Positions 1 through 10,240 of a stretch of DNA of 64,000 bases are shown here, in pieces. Source of the stretch: Platanthera guangdongensis. Taxonomy: Eukaryota; Streptophyta; Magnoliopsida; Asparagales; Orchidaceae. The notes under the pieces were generated by a model. That model was not told the origin of the DNA. It worked only from the letters and a program-made list of their open reading frames with translations, and searched no databases. The position numbers were made by a program, and so were the translations under genes. The first letter of the stretch is position 1. Each line of letters begins with the position of its first letter. The stretch spans positions 160,455,866 to 160,519,865 of the forward strand of contig CM077147.1 of NCBI GenBank assembly GCA_039583875.1, given 5' to 3'.

Positions 1-22
1 TCCACGCTCACCGCACCAGAAC
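1..22 (-). other. Primer-binding-site remnant of a Tat-type gypsy element
   Basis: Read on the minus strand, the bases just outside the LTR that starts at 23 give TGGTGCGGTGAGCGTGGA. The same string adjoins the second Tat-type LTR at 60851-60870. A TGG start directly beside an LTR end is what a tRNA primer-binding site looks like. The body of this element would lie to the left, outside the window. I cannot name the tRNA. Confidence 0.5.
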
Positions 23-577
23 TGTTGAAGCCAAAATTTGACATCGACAAGAGTTCAAAAAATAGGGGCGTAGCCAACACCTACTTGTCTCAAGCTCCGA
101 CCTTCGACCAGTTGTGAAGGACTAGAAACTGACCCAAAGCCTCAGTAGGGAGGTCCCACCGCTTACCCAGAAGATCTTTGAGAGCTTCCCCTCCAAAGCC
201 AAAAGCTGGGATTGGAGCTCCTCAGAAAGCACAGAAAAATCCTCTCAAGTCCCGGGGAAAAGTGTGTGTGCTTCTGAAGAACCCTTATGAGTCTATTTAT
301 AGTTTTTGGAGTTGGATATGCAAATAAACATATTGAATTGGCCTGAAATTACCTAAGTACCCTTGGTTGGGTCTGCCAATAGCCAAACTCCGCTGTTCTG
401 AGGAGCTATATGCAGACTACCAGGGGCAAAAGGGTAAAATTACCCGGGATAGAAGAGTAAAATCCTCCTAGGGCATAGATCTGTCAAAATGACCCTCTCT
501 ATATATGGCGAGTAGGGGAACACCCATCGGCGAGACGAACCCTCCTAACCGTCTCGCAGGCATCCTCCGTCACGGGG

Positions 578-582
578 CCCTC
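578..582. repeat. Target-site duplication CCCTC, left copy
   Basis: CCCTC stands directly before the TGATGG start of the chromovirus 5' LTR and again at 8006-8010 directly after its 3' LTR. A perfect 5-bp duplication shows one integration event into the older Tat LTR. Confidence 0.9.
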
Positions 583-1789
583 TGATGGCGCGGCCCCTCC
601 AACACTTCCTGATGATGACCCGGTTGTTGCGGCCCCTCCAACACTTCCTGATGATGACCCGGTTGCTGCGGCGCAACAAGTTAAAGATTTGCGGCGTCAT
701 GACAACGCCACGGATGCTAACGGAAAGCTGCGATACAACCTCCGTCCGCGGCGCGCAAAGCTTGCTTAATAATTCTACTTAGTTTTATTTTAATTGCTTA
801 AAACATTTGGCTTGTAATATTTTTATTTTCATGTTGGTGTGCTATTAAACCCTTGGTGTGTATGTAACCGCCCGGATGGATGAGATTTCATCTCCATCAT
901 GGATGGTTGGATCTCTTTTGTAACTCCTATTTAAAGGAGGATATTATGATGAGTTATGCATTGGAAAAAGAAACCTAAAGTAACCCCCCTTGAGGAATTT
1001 CGGCCACCATGGTGAAAGCCATAGCCACCTCCTCCCCTTTGGTGTGAAGCCAAGCCTTGCCTCCTCCATCCCCGTTCGGTGCGACTCCGGCGTGGCTTCT
1101 CTCGGTGCGACTCCGTGGAAGAAGGAAGCAGCCCCCTTCGGTGTGAAACCGGTGGAACCGTGGAGAGAGTGATTCTCCCACAAATATTGTGTGATCTTCT
1201 TCTTGGTTGGGTAATCTCTTCCCTATCTTTGTGTTTCTTGCTGTGAGAATTTTGTGGAGGTTATTCATCCGTCTTTTCCGCGATTTTAAAGTATTTTTCG
1301 CTTGCTAATCTGAATCGAACGTTGTTGTTGACCCTCTTGTTTTCCGGATTGGAAGATCCGCTAGAGAACAAACTAGGCCAAGCCTTGACTTGTTCTCCAA
1401 GATTGGGCACGTTTTGGTGCTAACAAGGGAGTTAATCTCAACTTGTTCTTGATCCCTCCTTATCGTTTACCGCCGCTCCTAAATATATTTTTTGCTGCGA
1501 TTGACGGCTTATTGTGAAAAGAATAGATGCTTGTGTAGGTGCGGTGAGATGTGTGCTTGTTGGAGAGGTAGGTCCTAAGGTCGTGGTATCGAGTCCGGCT
1601 AGGCGCGAGTTGTGTGCTTGTTGGAGAGTAGGTCCTAAGGACGTTGTATCGAGTCCCGTATTTTTGAGAGCCAACCGACCCCTTTTCGTTCGCTTTTGGT
1701 CGGAGCACTCTCTTATTTTTTTCTATGTTCTGTGATGGGTAATCCGCCGTTCACGTAAGCACGTCCATCTCACAAACATCCCTACACCA
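583..1789 (+). repeat. Chromovirus 5' LTR
   Basis: It starts TGATGGCGCGG and ends CCTACACCA, and the same sequence returns at 6801-8005. A TATA-like CTATTTAAAGG lies at 928-938. The first about 187 bases are the copy of what, in the 3' LTR, codes for the C-terminus of the polyprotein. A direct repeat of about 60 bases at roughly 1550-1660 carries GTGTGCTTGTTGGAGAG and GTAGGTCCTAAGG twice. Confidence 0.92.
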
Positions 1790-1792
1790 ATT

Positions 1793-1806
1793 TGGTATCA
1801 GAGGCG
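1793..1806 (+). promoter_or_regulatory. Primer-binding site (initiator Met-tRNA type)
   Basis: TGGTATCAGAGGCGG begins three bases after the LTR end. The first 11 bases match the complement of the plant initiator Met-tRNA 3' end, which is the usual primer of these elements. Confidence 0.85.
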
Positions 1807-2067
1807 GTCATTTCAACTTTCACGTTGCAAACATCCTCTCTGCGTTCCTTGTTAGAGATCCGATCGTTAGAACTCAAAAAAAAAAAAATTTATTTTCTGT
1901 GGTCTGCAAATAGCGGGCTGAAATCTTTATTTTTCAGCAAAATTTCAAAAAAAAAATTTTTTAACGATCTACGTGTTATTCTCATCGGGAGTATATAAAA
2001 ATATCTTATTTTCAATACAGCTTCAGTCCTAGAAAAATTCATCTTGCCCGGGGCCTCCCAAACCTGA

Positions 2068-2370
2068 ATGCGCACTAGGCTAGGAACGGAGTACGCAACC
2101 CCGTCTACGTCTAGGATGGCTGCGAACGAGCATGGTGATCCCAACACCGAGGCTATAGCAGGTCTTCGTGCCGAAATGACAGAGCTTAGGAACGCCTTAG
2201 CCCAGATCCTACAAAATCAAGCTAGGCCACCCCCACCTCCCGTTAATGCTGGGCAGCCCAACCGGCACCAACCGAACTTTGATTCGGATTCTGAGGGAAA
2301 CTCTCCCCGTATGCCCCTCGAGAACCCCGCCCTGAGCGAGGCTTTGATATCACGAGGGCTATCAAGATAG
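2068..2370 (+). pseudogene. Chromovirus gag, N-terminal part (frameshifted)
   Basis: This codes for the N-terminus of Gag, the capsid protein that packages the element RNA in cytoplasmic particles. The ATG at 2068 is the first good start after the primer site; a second in-frame ATG is at 2116. The product has a short helix-prone stretch rich in E, L and A (residues about 28-48), then a proline-rich stretch (PPPPP) and an acidic patch DSDSEG. It stops at 2370. From about 2346 the following frame continues the same protein (DITRAIKIDAPTYDG), so a single frameshift near 2341-2346 has broken the gene. Its job in the element is clear, but it cannot make full Gag as it stands. Confidence 0.8.
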
Positions 2371-2390
2371 ATGCCCCCACCTATGATGGC

Positions 2391-3794
2391 ATGGGAGATC
2401 CCCAGATCTTCCTCCATTGGGCTATAGACATGGAGTGCTATTTCGAATGGCACAACCTCACGGACCCCCAAAAGGTTCAAGTTGCCAGGATGAAATTAAT
2501 GGGACGTGCCAAAACCTATTGGCTGAATGAAGAACGTAGGTTAGGAGCTGGGCACGGGGTCCCACTCATTGGATGGGCTGTTATGAAAAACCTGCTAACC
2601 GATCAGTACGTTCCCGCGTACCATCGGACGCAAATGTTCGATGAGCTTGCCACCCTTCGGCAAGGCTCAATGTCTGTTGCTGAATATATGGGAGAACTTA
2701 AGGACCGTATGGTACGTTGTGACCTTCGAGAGATCCCCGAAGTAACTTTATCTAGATTTCGAAAGGGACTTCACCCCGACATTCAGCGGAAACTCTTGCG
2801 TTATGGTCACACGGACTTGAATACGACTTTCAATGCCGCCTTGGACATTGAAAAGAACCTAGCATCTAAAGCTCACTCCCGTTATTCTAATGCGAAGAAT
2901 AAGTCCACCGCTGGGGCCTCTTCTTCCACTTTTCCTGATAAAGGAAGATTTAGATCCTCCGAGTCGAAATCCGTTGTGATTACCGCGAGAAATACCAAGA
3001 ACCCCGCTAGTGAGCGTATCCCCGTTGGAAAGGTTAGCAAGGCTAACACCACTTGTTACTCATGCGGTGTTCAAGGCCACTATGCCTATGAATGCCCCAC
3101 CAAGACGAAGGCCATAGCCTTACTAGAGCCCACTACCGACCCTGACGACTATGTCCATGAGGCCGAAGAGGAGAGCGACCCTGACGGAGTCCCTAGTGAC
3201 TTGGAGGACGATCACCGCCTTATGGTGATGCGTTGCATTTTGACCACTCCTCGTCCTGTAGACGACTGGAAGAGGACGAGCATCTTTTCCCTGATCTTTA
3301 AGAGTGGAGAAAAACTTTGCAAATTAGTTATTGATGGTGGTAGTTGCGTAAACGCCGTTTCTGAGAATGCCGTTAAGCGCATGTCCTTGACTGTCGAGCC
3401 GCATCCGACCCCCTACCAGGTCGCTTGGATTAGTAAGGTTACTATTAAGGTTACCCAACGGTGCCTAGTCCCCCTGTCTTTCAAATCCTACACGGATGAG
3501 GTTTGGTGCGACGTCCTACCAATGGACGTTTGTCATGTGTTATTAGGCCGCCCGTGGCTATATGACCGTGATGTGACGCACTATGGTCGTGCCAACACTT
3601 ATGAGTTTAAATTCAATGGCAAGATCGTCACCTTGAGACCGACTGTGCCAAAAGAGCCGGTAGTGTTGGCTAAGGATACCACCATCCCAGTTGAGAGGAA
3701 AGCCTTGAGTTTAGTTGGTAGGAAGGAATTTGTGAAGGATCCCTTTATTGGGGGAATAATGTACGCTCTTGTACTTCTGAGTGAAAAAAACTGA
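2391..3794 (+). pseudogene. Chromovirus gag (core, zinc knuckle) and protease
   Basis: This is the second part of the Gag polyprotein, open from about 2346 to 3794. The capsid core is at residues 1-150 (IFLHWAIDMECYF, RFRKGLHPDIQRKL). The zinc knuckle CYSCGVQGHYAYEC near residues 222-235 binds nucleic acid. An acidic spacer follows. The protease domain has the catalytic core VIDGGSCVNAVS near residues 312-323 and the flap-side LLGRPWLYDRDV. The aspartic protease normally cuts Gag-Pol. The frame ends in LLSEKN after an A7 run, and the next domain continues one frame over at 3787, so a one-base slip in the run explains the break. Confidence 0.85.
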
Positions 3795-5322
3795 TGGTGG
3801 CGTGTTGGAAGATTTACCCCGAGAGCTACGGGTATTGTTGGATGAGTTTAGGGATGTATACCCGGAGGAGTTGCCTTCGTCGTTACCACCGCTTAGAGAT
3901 ATACAACACGCAATAGACCTTATCCCCGGATCGTCCTTACCCAACCAACCACACTATAGGCTTAATCCAACTGCCCACATAGAGTTACAAACCCAGATAG
4001 AGGAGTTGTTAAATAAGGGATTTATTAGGACGAGTATGAGCCCATGTGCTGTCCCCGCTCTTCTTGCCCCTAAGAAGGATGGCACCTGGCGCATGTGTGT
4101 TGATAGCCGAGCTCTCAACAAAATTACTATAAAATATAGGTTTCCAATTCCGCGACTAGATGATCTCTTGGATGTCCTATCGGGTGCCACTATCTTCTCT
4201 AAACTGGACTTACGGAGTGGTTACCACCAAATCAGGATCCGAGAGGGGGATGAGTGGAAGACGGCGTTCAAGTCTAAGGACGGGTTGTATGAATGGCTTG
4301 TGATGCCCTTTGGGCTATCCAATGCCCCCAGCACCTTCTCCCGGATGATGACGCACATCTTTAGGCCATATATGGGGAAGTTTGTTGTAGTGTATTTTGA
4401 TGACATCCTAGTGTTTAGTACCTCCCCCGCCGAACACCTCTCTCACATCAAAGTAGTCCTCTCCACCTTAAGGACTGAAACCTTATATCTAAATCTAAAG
4501 AAATGCACGTTTTATGTTTCGGAGGTTGAATTCTTAGGTTATATAGTTGGCTCTGAAGGAATTCGTGTTGACCCAGGAAAGGTTCAGGTGATTAGAGACT
4601 GGCCCGAGCCCACTAGCCTTCGTGAGGTGCGTAGTTTCCACGGGTTAGCTACCTTTTATCGTCGTTTCATACGTGATTTTAGTAGCATTATGGCACCCAT
4701 TACGGACTGCATGAAGAAAGGAGAATTCACATGGTCCAAATCCGCCACGTTTGCATTCCATCGTATTAAGGAGCTTATGACCGAAGCACCGGTGTTACGT
4801 CTCCCTGACTTCACCAAGGTCTTCGAGCTTACTTGTGATGCATCTGGCGTAGGGATTGGAGGTGTCTTGAGTCAAGAGGGTCACCCGGTTAGTTATTTTA
4901 GTGAGAAGTTAGCGGGTGCTAAATTAAATTATTCCAATTACGATAGGGAGTTTTATGCGGTCATTAGATGTTTGCATCATTGGAGGCACTACCTCCTTCA
5001 TAAGGAGTTCGTGATCCTCTCTGATCATGAAGCGTTGCGATTCATCAATGGTCAGCACAAAATCAGCCCGCGCCACGCTAAATGGGTATCCTTCTTGCAA
5101 GAATACACATTTACTCTCAAGCACCTTAAAGGGACCGACAATCGAGTTGCCGATGCACTCAGCCGCCTCACCCTCTTACTTTCCTCCATGCAAGTCCACG
5201 TGGTAGGGTTCGAGCGCATAAAGGATGAATACGCCACATGCCCTGATTTTCAGGAGCCATACTTATCTGCCCAGGATAGCTCTCCCGCGACCATCACGGC
5301 CTATTCACTTAGAGACGGATAA
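3781..5322 (+). pseudogene. Chromovirus reverse transcriptase and RNase H
   Basis: This region copies element RNA into DNA and degrades the template. RT motifs appear in order: the linker [17 protein letters not shown], then [49 protein letters not shown] and the catalytic YFDDILVF at 4393. RNase H follows with [15 protein letters not shown] (about residue 351), [16 protein letters not shown] and SDHEAL, closing with [11 protein letters not shown]. All active-site acidic residues I look for are present. The frame ends at a TAA at 5320-5322. The same frame resumes directly after it into integrase, so this is a single nonsense change in one long Pol frame. Confidence 0.9.
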
Positions 5323-5340
5323 TTATTCAAACACGGAAAA

Positions 5341-6987
5341 TTGTGTATCCCCCACTCCTCTTTGCGACTCCACATCATTTGGGAGTTACATAGTGGTGGC
5401 TTGAGTGGCCACTTTGGCAGAGACAAAACGATAACGCTCGTAGAGGAGAAATTCTTTTGGCCTAAACTAAAGGCGATGGTTGGGAAAGTTGTGAGCAGTT
5501 GCCGTACGTGCCAAGTTTCTAAAGGTACTAAGTCCAATGTAGGTTTATACACTCCGCTACCTATTCCGTCCGTCCCGTGGGAAGACGTGAGCATGGACTT
5601 TGTATTAGGCCTTCCCCCCACCCTGCGACGTCATGATTCTATACTCGTTGTTGTGGATAGGTTCTCCAAGATGGCGTACTTCCTCCCCTGTAGTAAGACC
5701 AACGACGCCTCTCACATTGCGAAACTGTATTTTAAAGACGTCGTTAGTCACCGTGGCGTTCCGAAGACTATTGTCTCAGATAGGGACGTCAAGTTCACTA
5801 GCTACTTTTGGAAAACCTTGTGGGTTCTTATGGGCACAAAATTATTATTCTCCGCGGCTTATCACCCACAAACTGATGGCCAGACGGAAGTAGTCAATCG
5901 GAGCCTAGGAAATCTTCTTCGATGTCTCGTGAGCGACCATAAAGGCACTTGGGATTTACTGCTTCCACATGCACAACTGGCTTACAATAATTCTAAAAAT
6001 CGGTCCACGGGTATGTCTCCGAATGAAATTGTCCACGGGTATAAGGCCCCTGTGCCACTTGACTTGGTCCCCTTACCTCCCACATACAAAACAAGTCAAT
6101 TTGCACAATCCTTCGCCCAACATATTCACGACTTACATGCACGTATACGAGCTACCTTGACTGCTCAATATGAGTCTTATCAAGCGCACGCTAATCTACA
6201 TAGGAAGGTGTCACACTTTAAGGTCGGCGATCTGGTTTTAGTACGGTTAGTTCCCGAACGAATGCCAACTGGCACCGTTAAAAAGTTAGCTCCAAAACGC
6301 GCCGGTCCTTTTCGGATTATAAAGAAGCTAGGTGACAACGCTTTCGTATTGGATTTGCCTGCTGAATGGGGTATCTCCCCTATTTTTAATGTCTCGGATT
6401 TGACGTTGTTTGTTGCGCCTCCACAAGAGTTGGTTTCTTTGTCGTCTTCTCCCTCCACTGAAATTTCTAATGGGTTGGGGAGTGGTAGTTTGGATGATCT
6501 CTCTCCTCCGGTCCCCGCAGGTATAACATCGGATGGTACGCTGCCTTCTTTTATTCCTACTGCTGACATGTTTCCCAGGTTTCCCAAGACGTTTCTCCAT
6601 CCAGATATGATACTCGCTGCTGAGCCACTTACTACTCCTGCCGGTGCTACCTACCGCTTCCTCATCCGTTGGCGTGACCGCCCACCGTCGGACGACTCAT
6701 GGGTCCTCGCGACAGAGCTTCAACGTTTGGATGCCGAGCTTCTCCGCCGCTTTCTATCAGCCCACGCATCGGAGATGCGCGATTTTGAGTGGGGGAGGAT
6801 TGATGGCGCGGCCCCTCCAACACTTCCTGATGATGACCCGGTTGTTGCGGCCCCTCCAACACTTCCTGATGATGACCCGGTTGCTGCGGCGCAACAAGTT
6901 AAAGATTTGCGGCGTCATGACAACGCCACGGATGCTAACGGAAAGCTGCGATACAACCTCCGTCCGCGGCGCGCAAAGCTTGCTTAA
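5341..6987 (+). CDS. Chromovirus integrase with C-terminal chromodomain, ending inside the 3' LTR
   Basis: Integrase joins the DNA copy to the chromosome. Starting right after the nonsense codon at 5320, the frame runs 549 codons. The zinc-binding HHCC region is at residues 16-65 (LSGHFGRDKT and CRTCQ). The catalytic D, D and E lie in MDFVLGLP, VSDRDVKFTS and HPQTDGQTEVVNRS. The C-terminal core has KVGDLVLVRL and GPFRIIKKLGDNAFVLDLP. A chromodomain-like segment at about 433-480 (YRFLIRWRDRPPSDDSWV) would steer insertion to particular chromatin. The frame crosses the purine tract and continues 187 bases into the LTR, where APPTLPDDDPV is coded twice. There is no ATG-started gene here; it is the 3' part of Pol. 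Confidence 0.88.
   Translation: MCIPHSSLRLHIIWELHSGGLSGHFGRDKTITLVEEKFFWPKLKAMVGKVVSSCRTCQVSKGTKSNVGLYTPLPIPSVPWEDVSMDFVLGLPPTLRRHDSILVVVDRFSKMAYFLPCSKTNDASHIAKLYFKDVVSHRGVPKTIVSDRDVKFTSYFWKTLWVLMGTKLLFSAAYHPQTDGQTEVVNRSLGNLLRCLVSDHKGTWDLLLPHAQLAYNNSKNRSTGMSPNEIVHGYKAPVPLDLVPLPPTYKTSQFAQSFAQHIHDLHARIRATLTAQYESYQAHANLHRKVSHFKVGDLVLVRLVPERMPTGTVKKLAPKRAGPFRIIKKLGDNAFVLDLPAEWGISPIFNVSDLTLFVAPPQELVSLSSSPSTEISNGLGSGSLDDLSPPVPAGITSDGTLPSFIPTADMFPRFPKTFLHPDMILAAEPLTTPAGATYRFLIRWRDRPPSDDSWVLATELQRLDAELLRRFLSAHASEMRDFEWGRIDGAAPPTLPDDDPVVAAPPTLPDDDPVAAAQQVKDLRRHDNATDANGKLRYNLRPRRAKLA
6787..6799 (+). promoter_or_regulatory. Polypurine tract of the chromovirus
   Basis: GAGTGGGGGAGGA sits next to the 3' LTR start at 6801. 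It is the expected primer for plus-strand DNA synthesis. Here it lies inside the integrase reading frame, where it codes for part of the linker after the chromodomain. Confidence 0.8.
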
Positions 6988-8005
6988 TAATTCTACTTAG
7001 TTTTATTTTAATTGCTTAAAACATTTGGCTTGTAATATTTTTATTTTCATGTTGGTGTGCTATTAAACCCTTGGTGTGTATGTAACCGCCCGGATGGATG
7101 AGATTTCATATCCATCATGGATGGTTGGATCTCTTTTGTAACTCCTATTTAAAGGAGGATATTATGATGAGTTATGCATTGGAAAAAGAAACCTAAAGTA
7201 ACCCCCTTGAGGAATTTCGGCCACCATGGTGAAAGCCATAGCCACCTCCTCCCCTTTGGTGTGAAGCCAAGCCTTGCCTCCTCCATCCCCGTTCGGTGCG
7301 ACTCCGGCGTGGCTTCTCTCGGTGCGACTCCGTGGAAGAAGGAAGCAGCCCCTTCGGTGTGAAACCGGTGGAACCGTGGAGAGAGTGATTCTCCCACAAA
7401 TATTGTGTGATCTTCTTCTTGGTTGGGTAATCTCTTCCCTATCTTTGTGTTTCTTGCTGTGAGAATTTTGTGGAGGTTATTCATCCGTCTTTCCCGCGAT
7501 TTTAAAGTATTTTTCGCTTGCTAATCTGAATCGAACGTTGTTGTTGACCCTCTTGTTTTCCGGATTGGAAGATCCGCTAGAGAACAAACTAGGCCAAGCC
7601 TTGACTTGTTCTCCAAGATTGGGCACGTTTTGGTGCTAACAAGGGAGTTAATCTCAACTTGTTCTTGATCCCTCCTTATCGTTTACCGCCGCTCCTAAAT
7701 ATATTTTTTGCTGCGATTGACGGCTTATTGTGAAAAGAATAGATGCTTGTGTAGGTGCGGTGAGATGTGTGCTTGTTGGAGAGGTAGGTCCTAAGGTCGT
7801 GGTATCGAGTCCGGCTAGGCGCGAGTTGTGTGCTTGTTGGAGAGTAGGTCCTAAGGACGTTGTATCGAGTCCCGTATTTTTGAGAGCCAACCGACCCCTT
7901 TTCGTTCGCTTTTGGTCGGAGCACTCTCTTATTTTTTTCTATGTTCTGTGATGGGTAATCCGCCGTTCACGTAAGCACGTCCATCTCACAAACATCCCTA
8001 CACCA
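6801..8005 (+). repeat. Chromovirus 3' LTR
   Basis: It is near-identical to 583-1789, with about five differences such as the lengths of two C runs. It begins within the pol frame and ends CCTACACCA before the CCCTC target duplication at 8006-8010. Confidence 0.92.
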
Positions 8006-8183
8006 CCCTCTCGCCTATAAAGGCCTACTCGCATCACAAAAGGGGGCGTCTCGCCCATTGTAGATACCACTCGCCTCGCCTCTTGCGAGTGGACCATTTG
8101 GTCTCACTCGCCTATCAGCACCTCTCGCTTATTCTTCCTTCAATTCACGTCTTGAGGGCCTCTCACGAGTCTGAGGTTGTACA

Positions 8184-8341
8184 ATTAGGGGAATAGATTG
8201 GTCCAAAGCCCTGTGGGGTGGTAATGCAAGTGGCTCTTGAAAGAGCATGTGATATTGTGAGAGTAAAGATTGAAATTTCTGTGGCAGTAATTGTATTGAA
8301 TCTGAAGGATCCTTTTCTAAAGGAGTTTTAGTTGCGTGCAA
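8184..8341 (-). pseudogene. Ty3/gypsy pol scrap (protease-RT linker)
   Basis: On the minus strand the residues LLPQKFQSLLSQYHMLF and ALPPHRALDQSIPLI fit the stretch that links protease to reverse transcriptase in gypsy elements (..F..LF.EP..LPP.R..DH.I.L). It is cut at 8183 by the Tat LTR. No RT motifs remain. From 8342 to 8496 nothing further is recognisable. This is probably the oldest layer of the nest. Confidence 0.55.
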
Positions 8342-8542
8342 TAAGAAGCAGGCGCTTCGCCTTGTAAAGACTTTAGACGCGCCATTTGAGGGTAAGAAGC
8401 TTCCATGAGATGTGTGGAACTATCAGACAAGCGGAACAAAGGAAGCCATTGCTGGAAGCAGAGAATAGAAGAAGGGGAAAGGAGAAGACGAAAGATTAAG
8501 GCTCCGTTTGGGAGGACTTATTTTCACCGGTCAAGCGGTTAC

Positions 8543-9232
8543 TGTTGGCGTGAGTATATATATATATAAATATATATAAATATATAAATATATGATATAT
8601 ATATATTAAAAATAATAATAATAAAATATCAAAGGTCAGAGGCGTAAATGCTAGGAAGAGTTGAAAATGTGCATTGTTTGGAGTGGACACGTGGCGTTTT
8701 GCCATTTGGTTATTTTGCCTATAAATAGGCTTCATTTCTTGTGGAAGAATAAGTTGAAAGCAACGCCAAGTAGCAATGGTGGCGGACTGTCTTACAGCAG
8801 CAAAGCAGCAGCACCTTGGCGAACTCCTCCTGGCAGACTGCACCTTGGCGGACAGCAATTCCTGTCAACTGTACAAGCAAAGGTGGCGGATTGTTTTTAC
8901 AGTACAAGCAAAGCAGCAGCAGCGCTTTTCAAATTTTAGGGACTGCATTTTTGCGGAGAACCACTTATTGAACAAGTTGCAGACAACAGCTTTTTAGCGA
9001 ACTGCAACTTGGCGGACAGCAGCTCCGCGATTAGAGTTGTCTCAGAGTGAAGTTTGTAATACCCAAGTTTGGGTAGTGTGAACGTGTTGCTTGTGTTGAG
9101 TTGTAACTTGTGAATCAAGATTTATATTTTCTTTGTAATCTCTTGGTGGTTTAATATAAGTTGTTTGTTCTCATATTCTAGTGTGTGCCCATTACTATAT
9201 TCTAGTGTGTACCCATTACTACGCTTCCAACA
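8543..9232 (+). repeat. Copia-A 5' LTR
   Basis: It starts TGTTGGCG and ends TTCCAACA. It opens with an AT-rich block of TATATA repeats. A clear TATA box CTATAAATAGG is at 8719-8729, so transcription would start near 8750. The part after the TATA box repeats GGCGGAC and GCAGCA words (CTTGGCGGACAGCA). Confidence 0.88.
8719..8729 (+). promoter_or_regulatory. TATA box in Copia-A 5' LTR
   Basis: CTATAAATAGG is a canonical plant TATA box inside the LTR. The corresponding stretch is missing from the 3' LTR of this copy, where an insertion has replaced it. Confidence 0.7.
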
Positions 9233-9233
9233 G

Positions 9234-9248
9234 TGGTATCAAAGGGAG
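9234..9248 (+). promoter_or_regulatory. Copia-A primer-binding site
   Basis: TGGTATCAAAGGGAG starts one base after the LTR end and resembles the initiator Met-tRNA complement TGGTATCA(G/A)AGC. Confidence 0.75.
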
Positions 9249-9295
9249 GTTGCGAACCTTGATATTAACTCAGAAGAGTTAAAAGGATCGAAGCA

Positions 9296-10240
9296 ATGGA
9301 AATGGTAAATGCTATGCCGGGTCAAGTTCCCAAGTTGACGAAGACGAACTATGAGAACTGAAGCATCCAGATGAGAGTGCTGCTAGCATCAAATGAGCTT
9401 TGAGAGATAGTTTAGGATGGTTATAAAGAGATAACTACTGAAGCAGAGACAGCGTTGACTAACGCGCAGAGAACGACTTTAAGAGAAGCAAGGAAGAGGG
9501 ACAAGAAGGCATTGTTCTTGTTATATCAAGGGGTTGATGAAGCAACCTTTGAGAAGATATCTGATGCTAGAAGTTCTAAGGAAGCATGGGAAACCTTGCA
9601 ACGCTCCTTGCAAGGAGTTGACAAGGCAAAGAAGGTGAAGTTGCAATCTCTCCGAGCAGAGTATGAAGTTATGAAGACGCAAAACTCTGAGAAAGTTGGT
9701 GACTATGTGACTCGTCTGCGTACACTTGCAAACAAAATGAAGCGCAATGGAGAGATGATTGATGATGTGAGTTTCATGGAGAAACTTCTGCGATCGATGT
9801 CAAAAAAGTTCAACTATATAGTAGTGGCGATAAAAGAGTCGAAAGATCTCACTTAGGTATCTGTTGATGAACACATAGGCTCTCTGCAAGCCCATGAATA
9901 CTGCATGCTACAAGATGAAGAGTCAAGTGGCTTAGAGAAAGCACTTCAGACTCAATTGAATTTTGGAGAAAGCTCTAGAAGAGGTGGCCAGAGAGGCTGA
10001 GGCTACCATGGCAGAGGCAGAGGAAGAAGAGGAGGACGAGATCAAGGTAGAAACAAAAATTTTCAAAGAGAGGAGCATGCTCATGGCAAAGAGCAAGGAG
10101 GAAGAGAAAGAGGCCGTGGAAGAGGCCGAGGAAGGATGTCCCAAGTCCAGTGTTATAATTGTAACAGGTTTGGGGACATGAGCTATGATTGTAGAAAACT
10201 GAGGAGGACAGAGGAATCCAACCACTATGCAGAATCAAGC
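9296..10240 (+). pseudogene. Copia-A gag
   Basis: The ATG at 9296 opens a copia Gag: KLTKTNYEN, then the UBN2-type capsid core (ISDARSSKEAWETLQ, RLRTLANKMKRNGEMI, EKLLRSMSKKFNYIVVAI). An RG-rich stretch and the zinc knuckle CYNCNRFGDMSYDC follow near 10144-10190, where the usual histidine after the glycine is aspartate. In-frame stops occur at about 9359, 9404, 9413, 9854 and near 9998. Each lies where the family has W, Q or R, so a single base transition explains it. The frame is otherwise continuous, which shows this is one decayed gene. Confidence 0.8.

Larger units (their letters stand above)
583..8005 (+). mobile_element. CRM-like chromovirus (Ty3/gypsy), nearly complete
   Basis: The element is about 7.4 kb. 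It has two LTRs of 1207 and 1205 bp that differ at only about five positions by eye, a Met-tRNA primer site, a gag-protease-RT/RNase H-integrase-chromodomain order, a purine tract and a CCCTC target duplication. The protease core DGGSC and a polyprotein that runs into the 3' LTR are features I associate with the CRM clade of centromeric chromoviruses; the clade call is inference. The coding region is broken by a frameshift near 2341-2346, a slip in an A7 run near 3784 and a stop at 5320. The near-identical LTRs indicate a recent insertion. Confidence 0.9.
23..8183 (-). repeat. Tat-type gypsy LTR (minus strand), split by a chromovirus
   Basis: Positions 23-582 and 8011-8183 together match the LTR at 60873-61569 in order and orientation. 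Both begin TGTTG and end TTGTACA on the plus strand, that is TG...CA on either strand. On the minus strand a TATA-like CTATAAATAGA lies at about 293-303, as in the second copy (GGCCTATAAATAGACC near 61115). The rejoined LTR is about 733 bp. Its first 60 bases after TGTTG differ from the second copy. It contains many CTCGCC/GGCGAG motifs in both orientations. The chromovirus insertion at 583 makes it non-functional as a continuous unit. Confidence 0.8.
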
